Part shown: positions 33,041-44,887 of the stretch, piece by piece
Position numbering within the stretch: the first letter of the stretch is position 1
Layout: every line of letters starts with the position of its first letter
Assembly (NCBI RefSeq): GCF_030272615.1
Contig: NC_081408.1
Location: 763,241,673-763,305,672 of the forward strand
Source of the DNA: Cryptomeria japonica
Taxonomy: Eukaryota > Streptophyta > Pinopsida > Cupressales > Cupressaceae
DNA: 64,000 bases
Direction: 5' to 3'
The notes under the pieces: model-generated
Seen by the model: only the letters and a program-made list of their open reading frames with translations
Told to the model about the DNA's origin: nothing
The model's database searches: none
Translations under genes and position numbers: made by a program

Positions 33041-34457
33041 TGTTGGCATATGATGAACTGGCATGATGATATGATGATAATATATGTTGTCATTGATGTT
33101 AATAAGTGCAAGTGAGCCAGTATGAAGATTGGAAGAAGTTGGTGAATCGGTATAAAGAGATGTAGTGAACCGGTGTCAGGGTTTCACTAAGTGTGACTAC
33201 CGGTTGGTAGTCTCAGCTCTAGGGTTTCCGATTTAGCAATTTAGCTTGTGCGATGCAACCGGTGACATTCTGTGATGAGTTAGCTAAGAGATGAGGATGA
33301 GATCGAGATGTCACGTCAGTTTTGCACGCGTGAAAGATTTCCTTGAGGATCTTGCATGTGAAGATCGATTGCATTAAATGTCTACCTCATGAATGATCAT
33401 TCTTCTTTGCGGTATGAGAAGAGAGCGTGATGGGTTACTGATTCCCATGTGCGGTGAAGAATGGATGATGCAGATTGACTTGTGATCTGTTTGAGATTGT
33501 ATTATTCTATGCAAAGCGTTTGGACAGTCACGATTGGACTGCTTGTATTGTAAACCTAAAATACCTAGGGTTTAGGGTTTATGCCACCAACCTAATTGTT
33601 GTTTATAAGGTCGATGATGTTTGTTATTGTTCGTGTTGACAAATGTTGTGTGTGTGTATCCGAGTGATGAGATACTTGCCAGACCGATGAGTGGAGAACT
33701 GCAAAGTGTGATTGCAGAGTAGAGGAACTGAAAAGGATCTGCCTTGGCATGTAGTGCTGTTATCAAATCAAAGTTTTACCTATTGTCTTCTAACCATTTC
33801 AACAATTGGAAAATCCCTTTACTGGGTAGCTTTAACAAGCTTATTGTAAATCCTCTAACCAGGTGACTCAAGATCATTGAGCTCTTCAAATCCTCTAGTG
33901 AGGTAACCTTTAATAGGGTATATAGCCATCCCTTAACCGAGTTATCTTTAATAGGATTGGTTCCTAACAGAACCTTATTGTAAAGTCTTTAACCAGACTA
34001 GGCTCCTAATAGAGCGAGCTTTATAAGAGTTCAAAAACAAGCTTGTGGGTATTCATCCCCACCGTGGTTTTTCTCATTTGGGTTTCCACGTGAAAAATCT
34101 GTGTTCTGAGTTGTGCATTTTTCATGTGATGATTAAGCAAAATTTGTTTAATTGAATATGCATGCAAAGCTAATGTTTATGGTATTGCTAATACTGCACA
34201 TGCATGAGTATATTTGTGAAGTAGTTGTCAAGTGTTGAATGTTACTTGAAGTATTCAGCTTTACTGGTTTTGTTGTTTGAATTCTTACTGTGTTTAACCG
34301 GCATTGTCATGGTTAAGTTTAGTGATGAAGACAACCGGTTAGTATTGCTTTAACTTGATAAGTTGCGGAGAGAAAGTTTTTGTCTGTATTGATTCACCCC
34401 CCCCCCCCCCTCCTCTCAATATTGTTTAGGGTATTTGTTGTTCATAATTATTCATCA
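33041..34457 (+). mobile_element. Solo LTR (copia-like) specific to copy A
   Basis: 1,417 bp from TGTTGGCATATGATGAAC to AATTATTCATCA, with a C14-16 run near 34387-34402. The flank ACAAC (34458-34462) is matched by ACAAT (33036-33040, one change). Copy B shows the uninterrupted site near 41930, which proves insertion after the duplication. No ORF, primer site or polypurine tract lies inside. The strand is assumed from its TGTTGGCAT start, shared with the minus-strand LTR at 61259-62382. Confidence 0.85.
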
Positions 34458-34652
34458 ACAACCCTATCCCTCTTGTATGAAATAATCACAATAGCATAAA
34501 ATATTAATTGGCCTTTCAAATTGCCAGCTTGCATGGGAACTTGCTACGCTTCAGTGAAATTTAATTGAAAAGACAGCAAAGAACTGAATTTCTGCAATCT
34601 TTAAATAGCTCAAAATCTAAATGTCTTCTTAATGAGATGGGAATATAGGAGT

Positions 34653-34804
34653 GGAAGCTAACTTGGCTGGAAAAGAATTTAGTAGCAAGAAAAGAGAGTT
34701 TATAGTGAAAACCAAAGTAGAGGCAAGCTTATTCTTAAATGTCAACCATCAGACCTGTTTCTTAGGCATGCAACCTCTTATGTTCTCTATATAATTTCTT
34801 TTGT
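34653..34804 (+). repeat. Junction segment between duplication copies
   Basis: 152 bp homologous to 16852-17003 sit exactly between the end of copy A and the start of copy B. At the left edge the shared word GGA(A)GC joins the two parents. At the right edge the sequence jumps to kinase exon 2 homology at GAGATGC. Confidence 0.88.
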
Positions 34805-34810
34805 TTCTTA

Positions 34811-34984
34811 GAGATGCTAGTCAACGTCACCGCGCCGCCATTTGTTCCCTCGCCCGTTTGCATGGACGATGTCGCCGCCATGTAGAGCATCGACGTCGAA
34901 AGACATCTTCTTTACCGGGAGGACAGTAAAAATGAAATGTTTCAGTCTGAAGGAAACCAAACTGATGTCTTTTCAGGGTTTTAG
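34811..34984 (+). pseudogene. Kinase C-terminal pseudogene fragment (copy B)
   Basis: Matches the last ~57 codons of the kinase from [11 protein letters not shown] to the stop. The codon for Gln in AAMQRID is TAG here (CAG to TAG). It has no promoter, exon 1 or catalytic domain. Downstream flank is shared with copy A. Confidence 0.93.
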
Positions 34985-36097
34985 AAACGGGGTTGTTTAG
35001 TTTTGAAAGGTTTGAGTACCAGGAGAGAGTCACGCAGTATTTTTTGTGTAGGTGACTCTGATCATGAGTCTGTTTTGTAAAGATATATGATCGACTTCCT
35101 TCCTGACTGTACTTCTGGATTTTCCCAAGGGACAATCTCCACCTTTGTATCCGGCAAAGGCTTCATAACACCGACAGGGCAAATAGATGACTGCTTAAAC
35201 CATTCGCTCTGCTTTCTTAACTAAAGGTCTAAATAATTGACATTTTGCCTTCACACTTTGTGATATATATACTAAAATGTTTATTCTTATATTTCATGAC
35301 TGGAATGCATATGTAAGATTTTAACACTAGTTTAGAGGGTTGTAAGGGTGTATATATTTTGACACAATAGATTTGTTTTTTAGTACTGTTAAAAGATAAA
35401 TCTGTTTGTTTAAGTGTATACACTAACGTTTAATATTTATGTCTGGAATATATATGCCAGATTTTAACATTTAGAGGGTTGTAAGAGTATAAATATTCAT
35501 AAAATTATATAAATTAGCACTTGCATAAAAAATAAGGTGTAATGGTTAGGCTGATAGTATAATGTACTTTGAATAAAATATTGGATGGCTAAAAATCACA
35601 AAATGTAAAAATTTAATGTATTATCAATAATCATTTATAAATAGATCAAATGTATATCTGATTTATATTATATATATTTTAAAAATTCCATATGTTCACA
35701 TTTGCAAAATTACATGAGAGATTGATGAGTTCAAACAAGAAATTATTTGCTTAAAATGGCATTAAAAGCTTGTGTTGTTTTCCCCCAAAATATGCATACA
35801 AATCCTCAAAGCATTTTATGAGTAATCACTATATTAGTCATCATGAGGAAGACCATGTGTTTAAGACAAATAAAGAACTATTATTAAATAGGATCTTGAT
35901 CAACTTAACCTTTACATATTAGCAATTATACAAAAAAGATAGAGAACTACCACTACTGAAACAATAAGGATAGTAAAATTCTTGTTGTCCACCATTTACC
36001 TCATATTACACATGCCATCCAGTTAAATATTAAATTTGTTGACCAATTGAATCCAAGGGGAAAACAAAGTCAATTAGAGCTGTATGTTTTTTCTCCA
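34985..36097 (+). other. Duplicated kinase 3' flank; no gene seen
   Basis: Collinear with 26983-28081, AT-rich. A minus-strand open frame at 34827-35135 is the complement of kinase sequence and not a gene. Confidence 0.6.
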
Positions 36098-36256
36098 TGA
36101 ATGAATCCTCCTAGTGAGCTAAATATCCTTAGGCATGATGGCGACTCTCTTAGCGTGGATGGAACAAAAGTTGGTATCCTCAAAAAGGCCCACCAAATAT
36201 GCTTCAACTGTCTCTTTCTATGCTAGAACAACACGACTCTGAAATTACAGACCAAT
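36098..36256 (-). pseudogene. Histone H3 pseudogene, last exon, copy B
   Basis: Minus-strand translation [20 protein letters not shown], then AIMPKDI, stop, LTRRIH. It is closer to H3 than copy A in places (VGLFEDTN) and has the same acceptor TTTTTGTAG and shared stops. A 4-bp insertion shifts the final codons, so the normal stop is lost. Confidence 0.87.
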
Positions 36257-36288
36257 CTACAAAAATTAGTATTGCACAATATTAACCA

Positions 36289-38904
36289 ATTACAGTTGAA
36301 ACTGGCTATGAAATCACCTTTCCTTCCTTGGTGCCTTTCTTCAAATGGGACTACACCCAAGGTTTTCTTTTTTTGGTGGACGGTTTGTCACAAAAGAATT
36401 CTAACCGTTGATAACTTCAAGAGGCACAACTTTCAGATGGCCAACATAGGTGTGCTATGTGAAAATGATGAGGAGAGTATCGAACATATTTTGTTCCATT
36501 GTTCCTTCTCTTGTAATGTAACGTGGAATATTGTTGGCATGTTTATCCTTGATTGGGTCTCTATTAATGCTTCCAAGGATAATCTACTTAGTGGGTTTGT
36601 GCCTTCCCCTCACCCCCTATCTTTGGAGTTGTGGTGGCAAACCTTTTCTCACACGGGATGGAGTCTATGGAAACAACGCAATAACAAGATTTTTAGAGAA
36701 AGGAAGTGTATGCTGGAAGATTTAACCAATAGGATTATCTCTAATGTCTAGGAGAATATGGTTTGTTTTGTGAAGAGAAAACATTCTCACCCTCTACTTC
36801 CTCTGGACTGGATGACTGCTAGATTATGGGACATCGAGACAATCTTTTCTGGCTTCACTGCCCCTCCTATCGGTTTCTGTAATGCTATCAAACGGACCCC
36901 CCAACACTGGTCGGCTGAAGCTAAATATCAACAGGTAATCTTGTGACAACCCGGGTCAGGCAGGAGGGGGTGAAGTGATCAGAGACACATGGAAACCTCA
37001 TCCTTGCTTATGTGGAAAATTCTGGAATTCAAACCTTGAGCTTGGCTGAAGTGACAACACGGGTTAATTGCGTCCAAATGCATCATTATTGAAGGTGACT
37101 CTAGCAATATAATCATGATGCTTTTAAAGAGGCAGCTAAACCAGACTAGAAATCTAACGCACTCATCGCCAAGTGTCGTGCTCTCCTTATGTTGAGGGGA
37201 TTAAAGGTGATTAAAGGTGATCTGGATACTTATGTTGAGGGGATGATCGATCACGATCCTAATCTCTCTATTGCATTTGTTCATGCTCGAGATAATGGAA
37301 TTGTGAAGATTGATAGTGTTACTTTCATGGTCTCGGCGGAGACAATTGCGAAGGTGACTAGGTTGGCCTTAGACGACGCACCCTTTTGCCAAAAACCTAA
37401 AGGGTATTACAAGGATGAATCAGGTGAAGGGGTTTCCAGGCTTCAAAGTGGTTACAACAAGGAGGAGCTACCTGGAATTTGGAAGGATGCAACTTTGTTG
37501 TTTATGAAGTACTTTACCTTGGATAGCATAAAAGGAGGTTTCATCAGCAAATCTTCCCCATGTTAATAAATACCAATATGGGGTAAGAGTGAATTTCCCC
37601 TTCTAGGTTATGTCTTCTTTGTCTAGGTCTATTTTTAAAGCCATTGTTAAGGGTAAACCCCCTCTCCATCAAGGCCTCATCCATAGATTATATGATTTCC
37701 ACCTGGATTTAACCCCCTCTGGTGGGGTCCCTTCTGTTGAGATTGGGTCCACCTATGATCCCTATTTATATGTGGACCTTATTGTTACTCCCTCTAATTC
37801 TTTAGAAGTGTCTCATTTAGGATGTAAAATGCCCACTAGGAAAAACCCTGTTAGAAAGGCCAAATTCAAGGCCATCACCATGACCAAAAAGGACCAGGAT
37901 GTGGATGTTCGGCCTGAGATGTAATAGAATGTGGAGATTGTTGATGATTTTGGATCCGAGTGTCTTCCTTAAATGATTCAGACTCCTTAGATGGTACAAG
38001 GTCAGATTGGTCTCCTGCTAAAACTAGTGTTAATCCTAGCCCTTCTCCCATAAACCATCCCTCCTCTGCTAATACCAAACCTCCGAGCTCAATATCTATT
38101 CTAACTAAAATTGTGAAGGACCTAAGATAAGACGACCTGTGAAAATGGCTCTTTTTGCAGATGAATGTGGCCATCAAAAAGGTCAATTGGTTGGAGGCAA
38201 AGACCGAGGTGGAAGCCAGGGGTAATGCTTGGGTGGATGATTTGGATGACATAGTTTGGAGAATTTCCAACGATCTTGTTGGCATTATGAGGCACTGGGA
38301 AAAGGTGGGCAAAAAGATCGATGATATGGACTCCAAGAGAAAGATGACAGGGACACTAGAAGAGGTTGAGAAAACCTAGGAGGCCCTTTAAAAAAAAAGA
38401 GAAGGTCAACCATATTTGTAGGAATATGGCTAGTAAGCACAATGCCTCCCTACAAGTTATTCATGATGAGATGGAAAGGAGAAGGGAGAATAAAATAAAC
38501 GCAGGGAGTCCCTGGCCATGGGCTCTGGCCCCACAACTTCCTTGGTTAAAGCCACCCTAATTCCGCATTGGTCTTCTCTAGCTTTGGGATTGGGTTGAGT
38601 AAAAAAGTTTCTTTTTCTAATAAAGTGCTTAGTTTGTGCCAAGATTGGTAGGAAAAGGGTACCCCCATGTAGTAGACCATTTCTTTGTGTGTGTATTGGG
38701 TGGTTGTTTTTTGTTTTTGGTTGTCTCGGTTCTTCTCTATTTGCTGGTCTTTTAGTTTAGCTATTGGCTCTTTGTTCACCCTGCTAGGTTTTTGTTGTGC
38801 TTTGGCAGGGTTTTTTTTGCTGGTTGTGCATCCCTCATGCAGTCTTGGTATCACTTTGTAGATATGTAATGGTATGGGCCTATCCTACTTTTATTAATCA
38901 AAAC
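36289..38904 (+). mobile_element. 5'-truncated LINE in the H3 intron, copy B
   Basis: Same element and same ATTAACCA flanks (36281-36288, 38905-38912) as copy A, so it was present before the duplication. The zinc-binding part is open for about 150 codons to 36751 (VFFFWWTVCHKRILTVDNFK, WSLWKQRNNKIFRERK). The first Cys of the CxxC pair is Gly here but Cys in copy A. The RNase H part has lost its frame. Confidence 0.75.
37189..37924 (+). pseudogene. Extra ORF after the LINE RNase H domain, copy B
   Basis: Counterpart of 29209-29963 in two frames (37189-37566 and 37610-37924). An 18-bp in-frame deletion removes DFDKFF-like residues. The basic end (MPTRKNPVRKAKFKAITMTK) is conserved. A coiled-coil remnant follows at 38155-38560. 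Not recognised; see copy A. Confidence 0.45.
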
Positions 38905-39043
38905 ATTAACCATGATATAGAACTGCCAACCATAAATTGGTCTAAGACAAACCTAATTTCTAAGGGCTGAAGCTATAGATCAAAAAATATAAATCTTGAT
39001 GAAAAATGGAGAAATAAAGAAAAGCAGAAGGACATATTCATAC

Positions 39044-39090
39044 CTTAAAATCCTGCACAATTTCTCTAACTAGTCTTTGAAAAGGAAATG
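39044..39090 (-). pseudogene. Histone H3 pseudogene, internal exon, copy B
   Basis: Same PFQRLVREIVQDFK coding and the donor GTATGA on the minus strand. Confidence 0.83.
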
Positions 39091-40345
39091 GTGTAATGCT
39101 AATGGGAACACATGGAAGAGTGGAACTATGGTTCAAATTCCCTCTCCACAATAAGACTTATTACAACCCATGGCTTACATGTGGTGAGGTGAGAATGTTA
39201 TATGATAAATATTACAAACATTCAAGGATGGCACATGCTTATACATTGGGGACATATCCAAGTTATATCTTAAGAAAATTTTCATCCAATACCCACAAAA
39301 GAATGCAGGCCAAGTTTATCACACACTACTTTGAGGGATACCCATAATCTCATCCACTATTTACTATATTAAGATCTATTTATTAAAGAAAAAAACATAT
39401 TTCTAATATATTTTAGCATAGTTTATCAAACTTACAATAAATAAATATTCATTTTACAATATTTATACCTTACAACCCTCTAAATTTCAAAACCTGACAT
39501 ATCACTCATAAAAAATAAGATTAAACATTAATGTGTATATCACTAGATATATTGAGGATTTCTTAGACTTAAATATACAAAACTTAAGAACTCTTACATC
39601 ATTTTGATTGTTATATATATATATATATATAATTATATTTTCATAATTTAAAAAAATATTATTTAAAAAGATTAAAAATTAGATGATGATATTTAATTTT
39701 ATTAATTCTTTATTTATTTGTGATATTGCTATCAGGATTTAACTATGTAGTTTTTTAGTCAAACTCATTTTCCCATGTTTCATGAGTAGTGGTTCACAAG
39801 AACCCATCTCTTATGAGAATGAATGGTCCACTTAGCACTTATTGCATCTAGGTGATGCTCACAGAGGTGAAGCATTGGGCCTTCTTGGGAGTTCACCCAT
39901 CCCAACACTACTACAACTCAAGCACGCTTAATCACAAAGTTTTCTCCAAGGTTAAACCCACTTATCTTGCAAGCCCATTTGCAAAGCCTTCAACAAGTGT
40001 TGTGTCTTATGAACCATTCATTATAGAATCCATTTATCTCATCAATTGATAGATAGGAGTTATTTTTATTTATTTTTCTTTTATTATTTTCCTTCATTTT
40101 TTAAATGTATGTAAAATACTATATTATATAATCGATGAATCTAACATCTATTCATTAAAAAAATATTATATTTAGCCAATAGGCTATTGTATATGGGGAT
40201 ATCCCCACCTAAAAATTGTATCATGCCTCAAATATGATGTTAGTCGAAAATTTCTAGGCCCATAAAAAATTATATTCACCCAAAAACACATCACATCTGA
40301 AAGTTCTTAAATTTGGTGATTTTAGATCCATCTGAAGGAATAAGG

Positions 40346-40430
40346 ATGACACCTAGACAACCTGGAAGTCCACATGGAGAAAGCCTCCTAGGAAGCATCT
40401 CGCCACTAAGGTTTTTTTCTAAATGCCCTA
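40346..40430 (+). pseudogene. Histone H3 N-terminal fragment, opposite strand, copy B
   Basis: KSTWRKPPRKHLATK in the plus frame, collinear with 32546-32635, so the opposite orientation of the N-terminal piece existed before the duplication. Confidence 0.68.
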
Positions 40431-40783
40431 GTACAATTGTGCATACATTTTAATGTGGCTAGGGTTTTAGATTTAGGTTTACATTTTTGAATTATATACC
40501 GCGTGTTATATTCTAGCTTATTGAAAAAATGGAAAGGGATGAGAAATATCCATTTTCAGAGTTAAATACTAGTTGGCACATTCCTTTTTCATTTAAAAAT
40601 TTAGATATAATAATAAGGGTTTGAAAAATATAATTGAGTTAAAAAAAGCCTGATAAATTTAAAAAATCGAAATGTCTCACAAATATTATATCTGAATTTT
40701 TTGAACCTTGATTTTTATATCTAAATTAGAAAAAATTGAAATGTCACACAAATATTATATTTTAAAATTTGGATATAAAAATC

Positions 40784-41868
40784 AGTTGGTATTATGGATG
40801 TGTTGCATTGGTTTTGTCATTGATGTCAACGCTTATCAGCACTTATCTTTCTGGAGATCTTTGGTTATGTTCACCGACAAGTTCAGTGACTTATGCACAG
40901 TTATCGGTATTTGGTTCACTGACAGGTTATATTGTTCACCGGCACTGAGGATGATCTGTTATCATCTGGAGATCACTTGGTTATGTCGAAGACATGGTTT
41001 GGACACTTGTTTTGGTGATTTGGTTATTGGTCTAATTGAGTTGGCATATTTGTTGTTACCAACAAATTGGTCTAGGTTATGGACCGACATGCGTTATCTA
41101 TTCCAGATCAGCACGACACGTTATGGAGATGATTTATTGATTGGTTATTATTGTAAATGCATTGATCCAACATGATGCATCACATATTGATTCATTTGTA
41201 ATTGATTTAATTGTAATATCCTTAGTAAGCCGACCTACACATTTGGTCTTAGGTTTTGGTATATATGTAAAATCTCATTTGTGAGATTAGGTGAGGATAT
41301 AGAATGACATAAGGTATTATAAGGTTGTGATATTCGGTATATGCGAATATAAGCAGAGCTACTCATGCAGACATCATTTGAAGATTCAAGGAAGGTATGA
41401 AGAAGACAATCAGAGCTTAACTGGTACTGAATTTAGCATTGGATATGCTACTTTGAGCAGTACATTATCATTGGATTTAATCATCCAATTGTAGTCAATG
41501 TAATTCTCATTTTGTGTTTGAGCAGTGACCTCTAGGCAGTTGGCCTTTCTGCATGTGCAGACCCCATTTGTACACACATACTATCTGCAATAGTATCATC
41601 TGATTGTGGGTAAGGTTTCCCACCATGGTTTTTCCCCTTATAGGATTTCCACATACAAATATCTATGTTATGTGTTGTGGATGTTGTTTCTTTTTCTGTT
41701 TCATGCATTAAGCTTCAATGTTATTGTTATTAACTATTAAACGATCAATTGACATTAAGTTTGGTTTACCAGTATTATGCATCAAGTTTGATTAAGTTAT
41801 ATTTGGGTTGAAATTAATTAACAACTGATTCACACCCCCCCCTCTCAGTTGCCTCTGGGTCTTAGCAA
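40784..41868. mobile_element. Solo LTR specific to copy B
   Basis: 1,085 bp between two copies of AAATC (40779-40783, 41869-41873). It ends GTCTTAGCA. Its first base is A where TG would be expected, so it probably began TGTTGG and mutated. It has a C9 run near the end like the LTR at 33041 but is otherwise different. Copy A has the empty site near 32985. The 155-codon open frame inside is LTR sequence. Confidence 0.85.
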
Positions 41869-42065
41869 AATCATGGTTAGCACATTCCTGTTAATGACAA
41901 AGCAAATTGAAAACCATTCACCCATACAACCCTATCCCTCTTGTATGAAATAATCACCATTCAGTGAAATTTAATTGAAAAGACACCAAATAATTGAATT
42001 TCTACAATCTTTAAGTAGCTCAAAATATAAATGTCTTCTTAATAAGATGGGAATATAGGAGTGGA

Positions 42066-42949
42066 GCAGAGAGATAAGGAAGAAGGAGAGATAAGGAGCA
42101 AAGTAGAGAGATAAAGAAGAATGAAAGATAAGGATGGTAGAGGAGTAATAAGGGTGGTAATGCCAAACATCTCTAAGGATGAGGTCCCTCAAAAATGTCA
42201 CCTCACTAGTTCATAGCTGTAGCCAAAAGCATTCATCGATCAAAAAAATATTTTTTATAATTCAAACAAATATATTAAAATAATATTAAAAATATACTAT
42301 TGAAAATATTAAATGTTCAATAATGCTATTTTATTTTTTCATGTTTATTTATTTTTTACACTTGTTATATTCATCTACTTTTTCTTGTGAATATGTGTAA
42401 TATTAAATACAAGTCAGTTCCTCATCCTTATCTCTTTGCTTGGCTCCTTATCTCTCAATTCCTCTCCTTAACTCTTCTCTCACTCCTTATCGCTTTGCAC
42501 TTCTTATCATTTCGTTATTGTCCTCCAACATGGCCTCTGATGAGCTTCACTTGCCTTTTCACGTTGACCTCATCTATCATTCCATTCACCTTCACAGATA
42601 GTGAGGTCTTAGTTAACACCTCCTGAATTTTTGTCCATTGATTGGCTCGATGTGTCCCTCCAACCTCAATGCACCACATCTTCCTTCGATCTTCTTGGGG
42701 CATCAACACCTCTATTTTTATAGTTACCTATCACTGACACCATGGAACTTCTATCAAATCCATAGGAGGCCCTCCCTCCTTTTGACTCCTTCTATATTGT
42801 GTGAACACAATCTCCAGTAAAGGCACACCTACAAACCTCTTTATAGTAGGCACACAACTGCTAGTGTCTTGAATGCCAAGCACCTACCAAACCTTTCCAA
42901 TACATCCGGGAAACAAATGATCTCAGGAGAGAATCGAACACAAGACCTA
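42066..42949. other. Unique flank beyond the duplication; no gene seen
   Basis: A purine-rich GAGATAAGGA tract, an AT-rich stretch, then pyrimidine-rich sequence (CTCCTTATCTC repeats). Frames on both strands are short and without domains. Confidence 0.45.
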
Positions 42950-42994
42950 GTATCAACACTAGGGAGCAACCTTGTTGCCCACTAGTGTTGATAC
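42950..42994. repeat. Near-perfect inverted repeat, possible SINE remnant
   Basis: GTATCAACACTAG and CTAGTGTTGATAC form 13-bp perfect arms. An inner GCAAC/GTTGC pair extends the stem to a 3-base loop. On the minus strand a B-box-like TGTTCGATTC follows about 10 bases beyond, so it may be the 5' half of a tRNA-derived SINE. Confidence 0.6.
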
Positions 42995-43860
42995 CAAAAG
43001 TTGGATGGAGTTTTTTGGGGGATTTTGTTGCCCTATTTCTTGAGGCTAGCTACCATTTTTCTTTCATCACCATGCTTCTGTGTCACTTTTCTCTTATGGA
43101 GGTAGAGACTTTGGTGGTGCTTGCTTGCTTGGTGTATGATTGGTTTGTGCCTTGTTTCCTTGTTAAGGTTTTGGGAGCCTTTCTAACACCCAATAGTATT
43201 TCTAGTTGGAGTTGTTTTGATCTTTTATCTCAGGTTTTGGTGGGGTTGAATGGTAGTTGATATGTTCATCTAGTGGTCAATTTCTTTTCATTTTTTATTG
43301 AGATGGCTCTTTTTCCTATTGAGGTGGAAATGAGTTGTACTGGTTGGGAGTTGACTTTCAGCTGGAATGTTTTTCTTGGTTTCAACTTGTTGGATTTGGA
43401 TGGTAAGTCAAAACCCAATATCAAGGTTTGGGGTCCTTCCAAAACCCCCAATTTCTAGATCGTTCCTTTATGCTTATCTTCAAGTCTCTGGTTGTTTTGG
43501 TTTTGGGATCCTTGCAAAAACCCAATATTTAGGCTATGGGTGCCTATAAAAACCCTTAGTACTTGTTGCAAGTTAAGGGAGCCTTCAAAAAACCCTTGGA
43601 TCTTCTTGTCTTGACATCTTTTGGTGGTGTCCAACTATGGCTTTAGCCTTTTTCTTTTCTCAACTAGTCATTTAATGATTATACTTCGATGGCAGGCTTC
43701 TCAGGTTGGGCTATCGGTTGCCTATGTTGTATCTTATGGTAGTGTTCTTCTACGGATTTTGGGTCTGAGTAAAATCCAAGGGTTTCAGGTTCCTTCAAAT
43801 ATTGTTGTACAGAGTTTTGGGTCCCCTCAAAACCTATTTCATCCTTAATATAAAACACTG
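42995..43860 (+). mobile_element. LINE 3'-UTR-like remnant
   Basis: T/G-rich sequence with repeated stem-loop words (GGGGTCCTTCCAAAACCCC, GGGATCCTTGCAAAAACCC, GGGTCCCCTCAAAACC), ending CATCCTTAATATAAAAC. Such T/G-rich tails are common at plant LINE 3' ends. No RT domain is visible, so the call is tentative. Confidence 0.35.
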
Positions 43861-44138
43861 AGAAGCAACTATTGTTGCAATACAGGGTCAACCCCAATTA
43901 TACAAATATTTTTATAATTTAAATTATTTTAATTTCAGTTAAAAAATCAAAATGATGTATAGTTTTGTACAATTTAATTCTAATAAATCTTCAATATATT
44001 TAGTGATATGAACATTAATACTTTATCTCATATTTTATTATTCAAATACATATGTTAGATTTTGACATTAGATGGTGTAAGGGTCTAAATATTGTCAAAA
44101 GATGTACATCTATTTGTTTTAAGTTTAATAAAAGAAGT
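43861..44138. other. AT-rich spacer, no gene seen
   Basis: No open frame or repeat of note. Confidence 0.4.
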
Positions 44139-44143
44139 AAAAG

Positions 44144-44236
<93 letters not shown>
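44139..44236. repeat. (AAT)n then (ATT)n microsatellite
   Basis: About 20 ATA-type triplets run straight into about 10 TTA triplets, so the tract can fold on itself. Confidence 0.95.
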
Positions 44237-44546
44237 TTTAATGGATAAGTGTCAGATTTATCATCCATATTAAATAATATTATACATTTAAAACAAAAAA
44301 GGAGAGTGAAAATAACAAATACTGAAAATAGATAAGGATGAAAAAAATCATCTAACTTTTAAGTGCTTAGGTGAATTTTTCAAATCATTCCTAAAATCTG
44401 CATTTAGTTGCATTGTCATATCATGGCATTTAGTTTCATATCATCATCATCTAGTTGCATCCATCAAATGCATATCTATCGCATCATCATGAAATCTTTC
44501 TTCACTTTTATATCTTCATCATTCATCCAACTCTCATCTATAATCT
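44237..44546 (+). mobile_element. Internal part of an outer Tat-like element (left piece)
   Basis: ATC/CAT-rich sequence leading into the ~186-bp tandem array. It belongs with 60101-60852, from which it was separated by the minus-strand gypsy insertion. No coding sequence. Confidence 0.5.
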
Positions 44547-44887
44547 CTTATACAGGATGTATCTTTCCTAAAACCAGATGTTTTGACCAGGTCTTATACA
44601 AGATATATCGTTCCTGAAACGAGATGTTTTGATCATCTTTGTCTAATACAGGAGGTGTTATTCCTGAAACCAGACTTGATCTCAATCTTATCAATTCTAT
44701 CAATCCATTTCATCAGATCTATTCTATCATGTCTTATACAGGATGTATCTTTCCTGAAATCAGACGTTTTGATCAGGCCTTATACAGGACATATCGTTCC
44801 TGAAACCAGATGTTTTGATCATCTTTGTCTTATACAGGAGGTTCCATTCCTGAAACCAAACTTGATCTCAATCTTATCAATTCTATC
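44547..44887 (+). repeat. ~186-bp tandem array, left part
   Basis: Units contain three related sub-units of TCTTATACAGGATGTATC, TTCCTGAAACCAGA and TTTTGATCA, then CTTGATCTCAATCTTATCAA and TCTATCAATCCATTTCATC. Unit starts lie near 44546, 44731, 60136 and 60321 once the insertion is removed (spacing 185-187). Confidence 0.88.

Larger units (their letters stand above)
26808..34655 (+). repeat. Segmental duplication, copy A
   Basis: Collinear with 34811-42065 over the kinase 3' end, its downstream DNA, the H3 pseudogene pieces, the LINE and the flanks, with substitutions and small indels. Copy A alone has the solo LTR at 33041-34457 and a long TA tract at about 31630-31805. It ends at GAATATAGGAGTGGA; in copy B the same words are followed by different DNA. 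Confidence 0.93.
34811..42065 (+). repeat. Segmental duplication, copy B
   Basis: Direct repeat of 26808-34655, offset about 8.0 kb. It lacks the 33041 solo LTR and most of the TA tract but has its own solo LTR at 40784-41868. It also carries small indels, such as an 18-bp deletion in the LINE extra ORF and a 4-bp insertion in the H3 exon. Confidence 0.93.

Noticed and set aside
34827-35135. Minus-strand 102-codon frame conserved with 26825-27133
   Set aside because: Conserved only because the region is duplicated; it is antisense to the kinase tail and its 3' flank.
40708-41175. 155-codon frame
   Set aside because: Lies almost wholly in a solo LTR bounded by AAATC duplications and has no domain.
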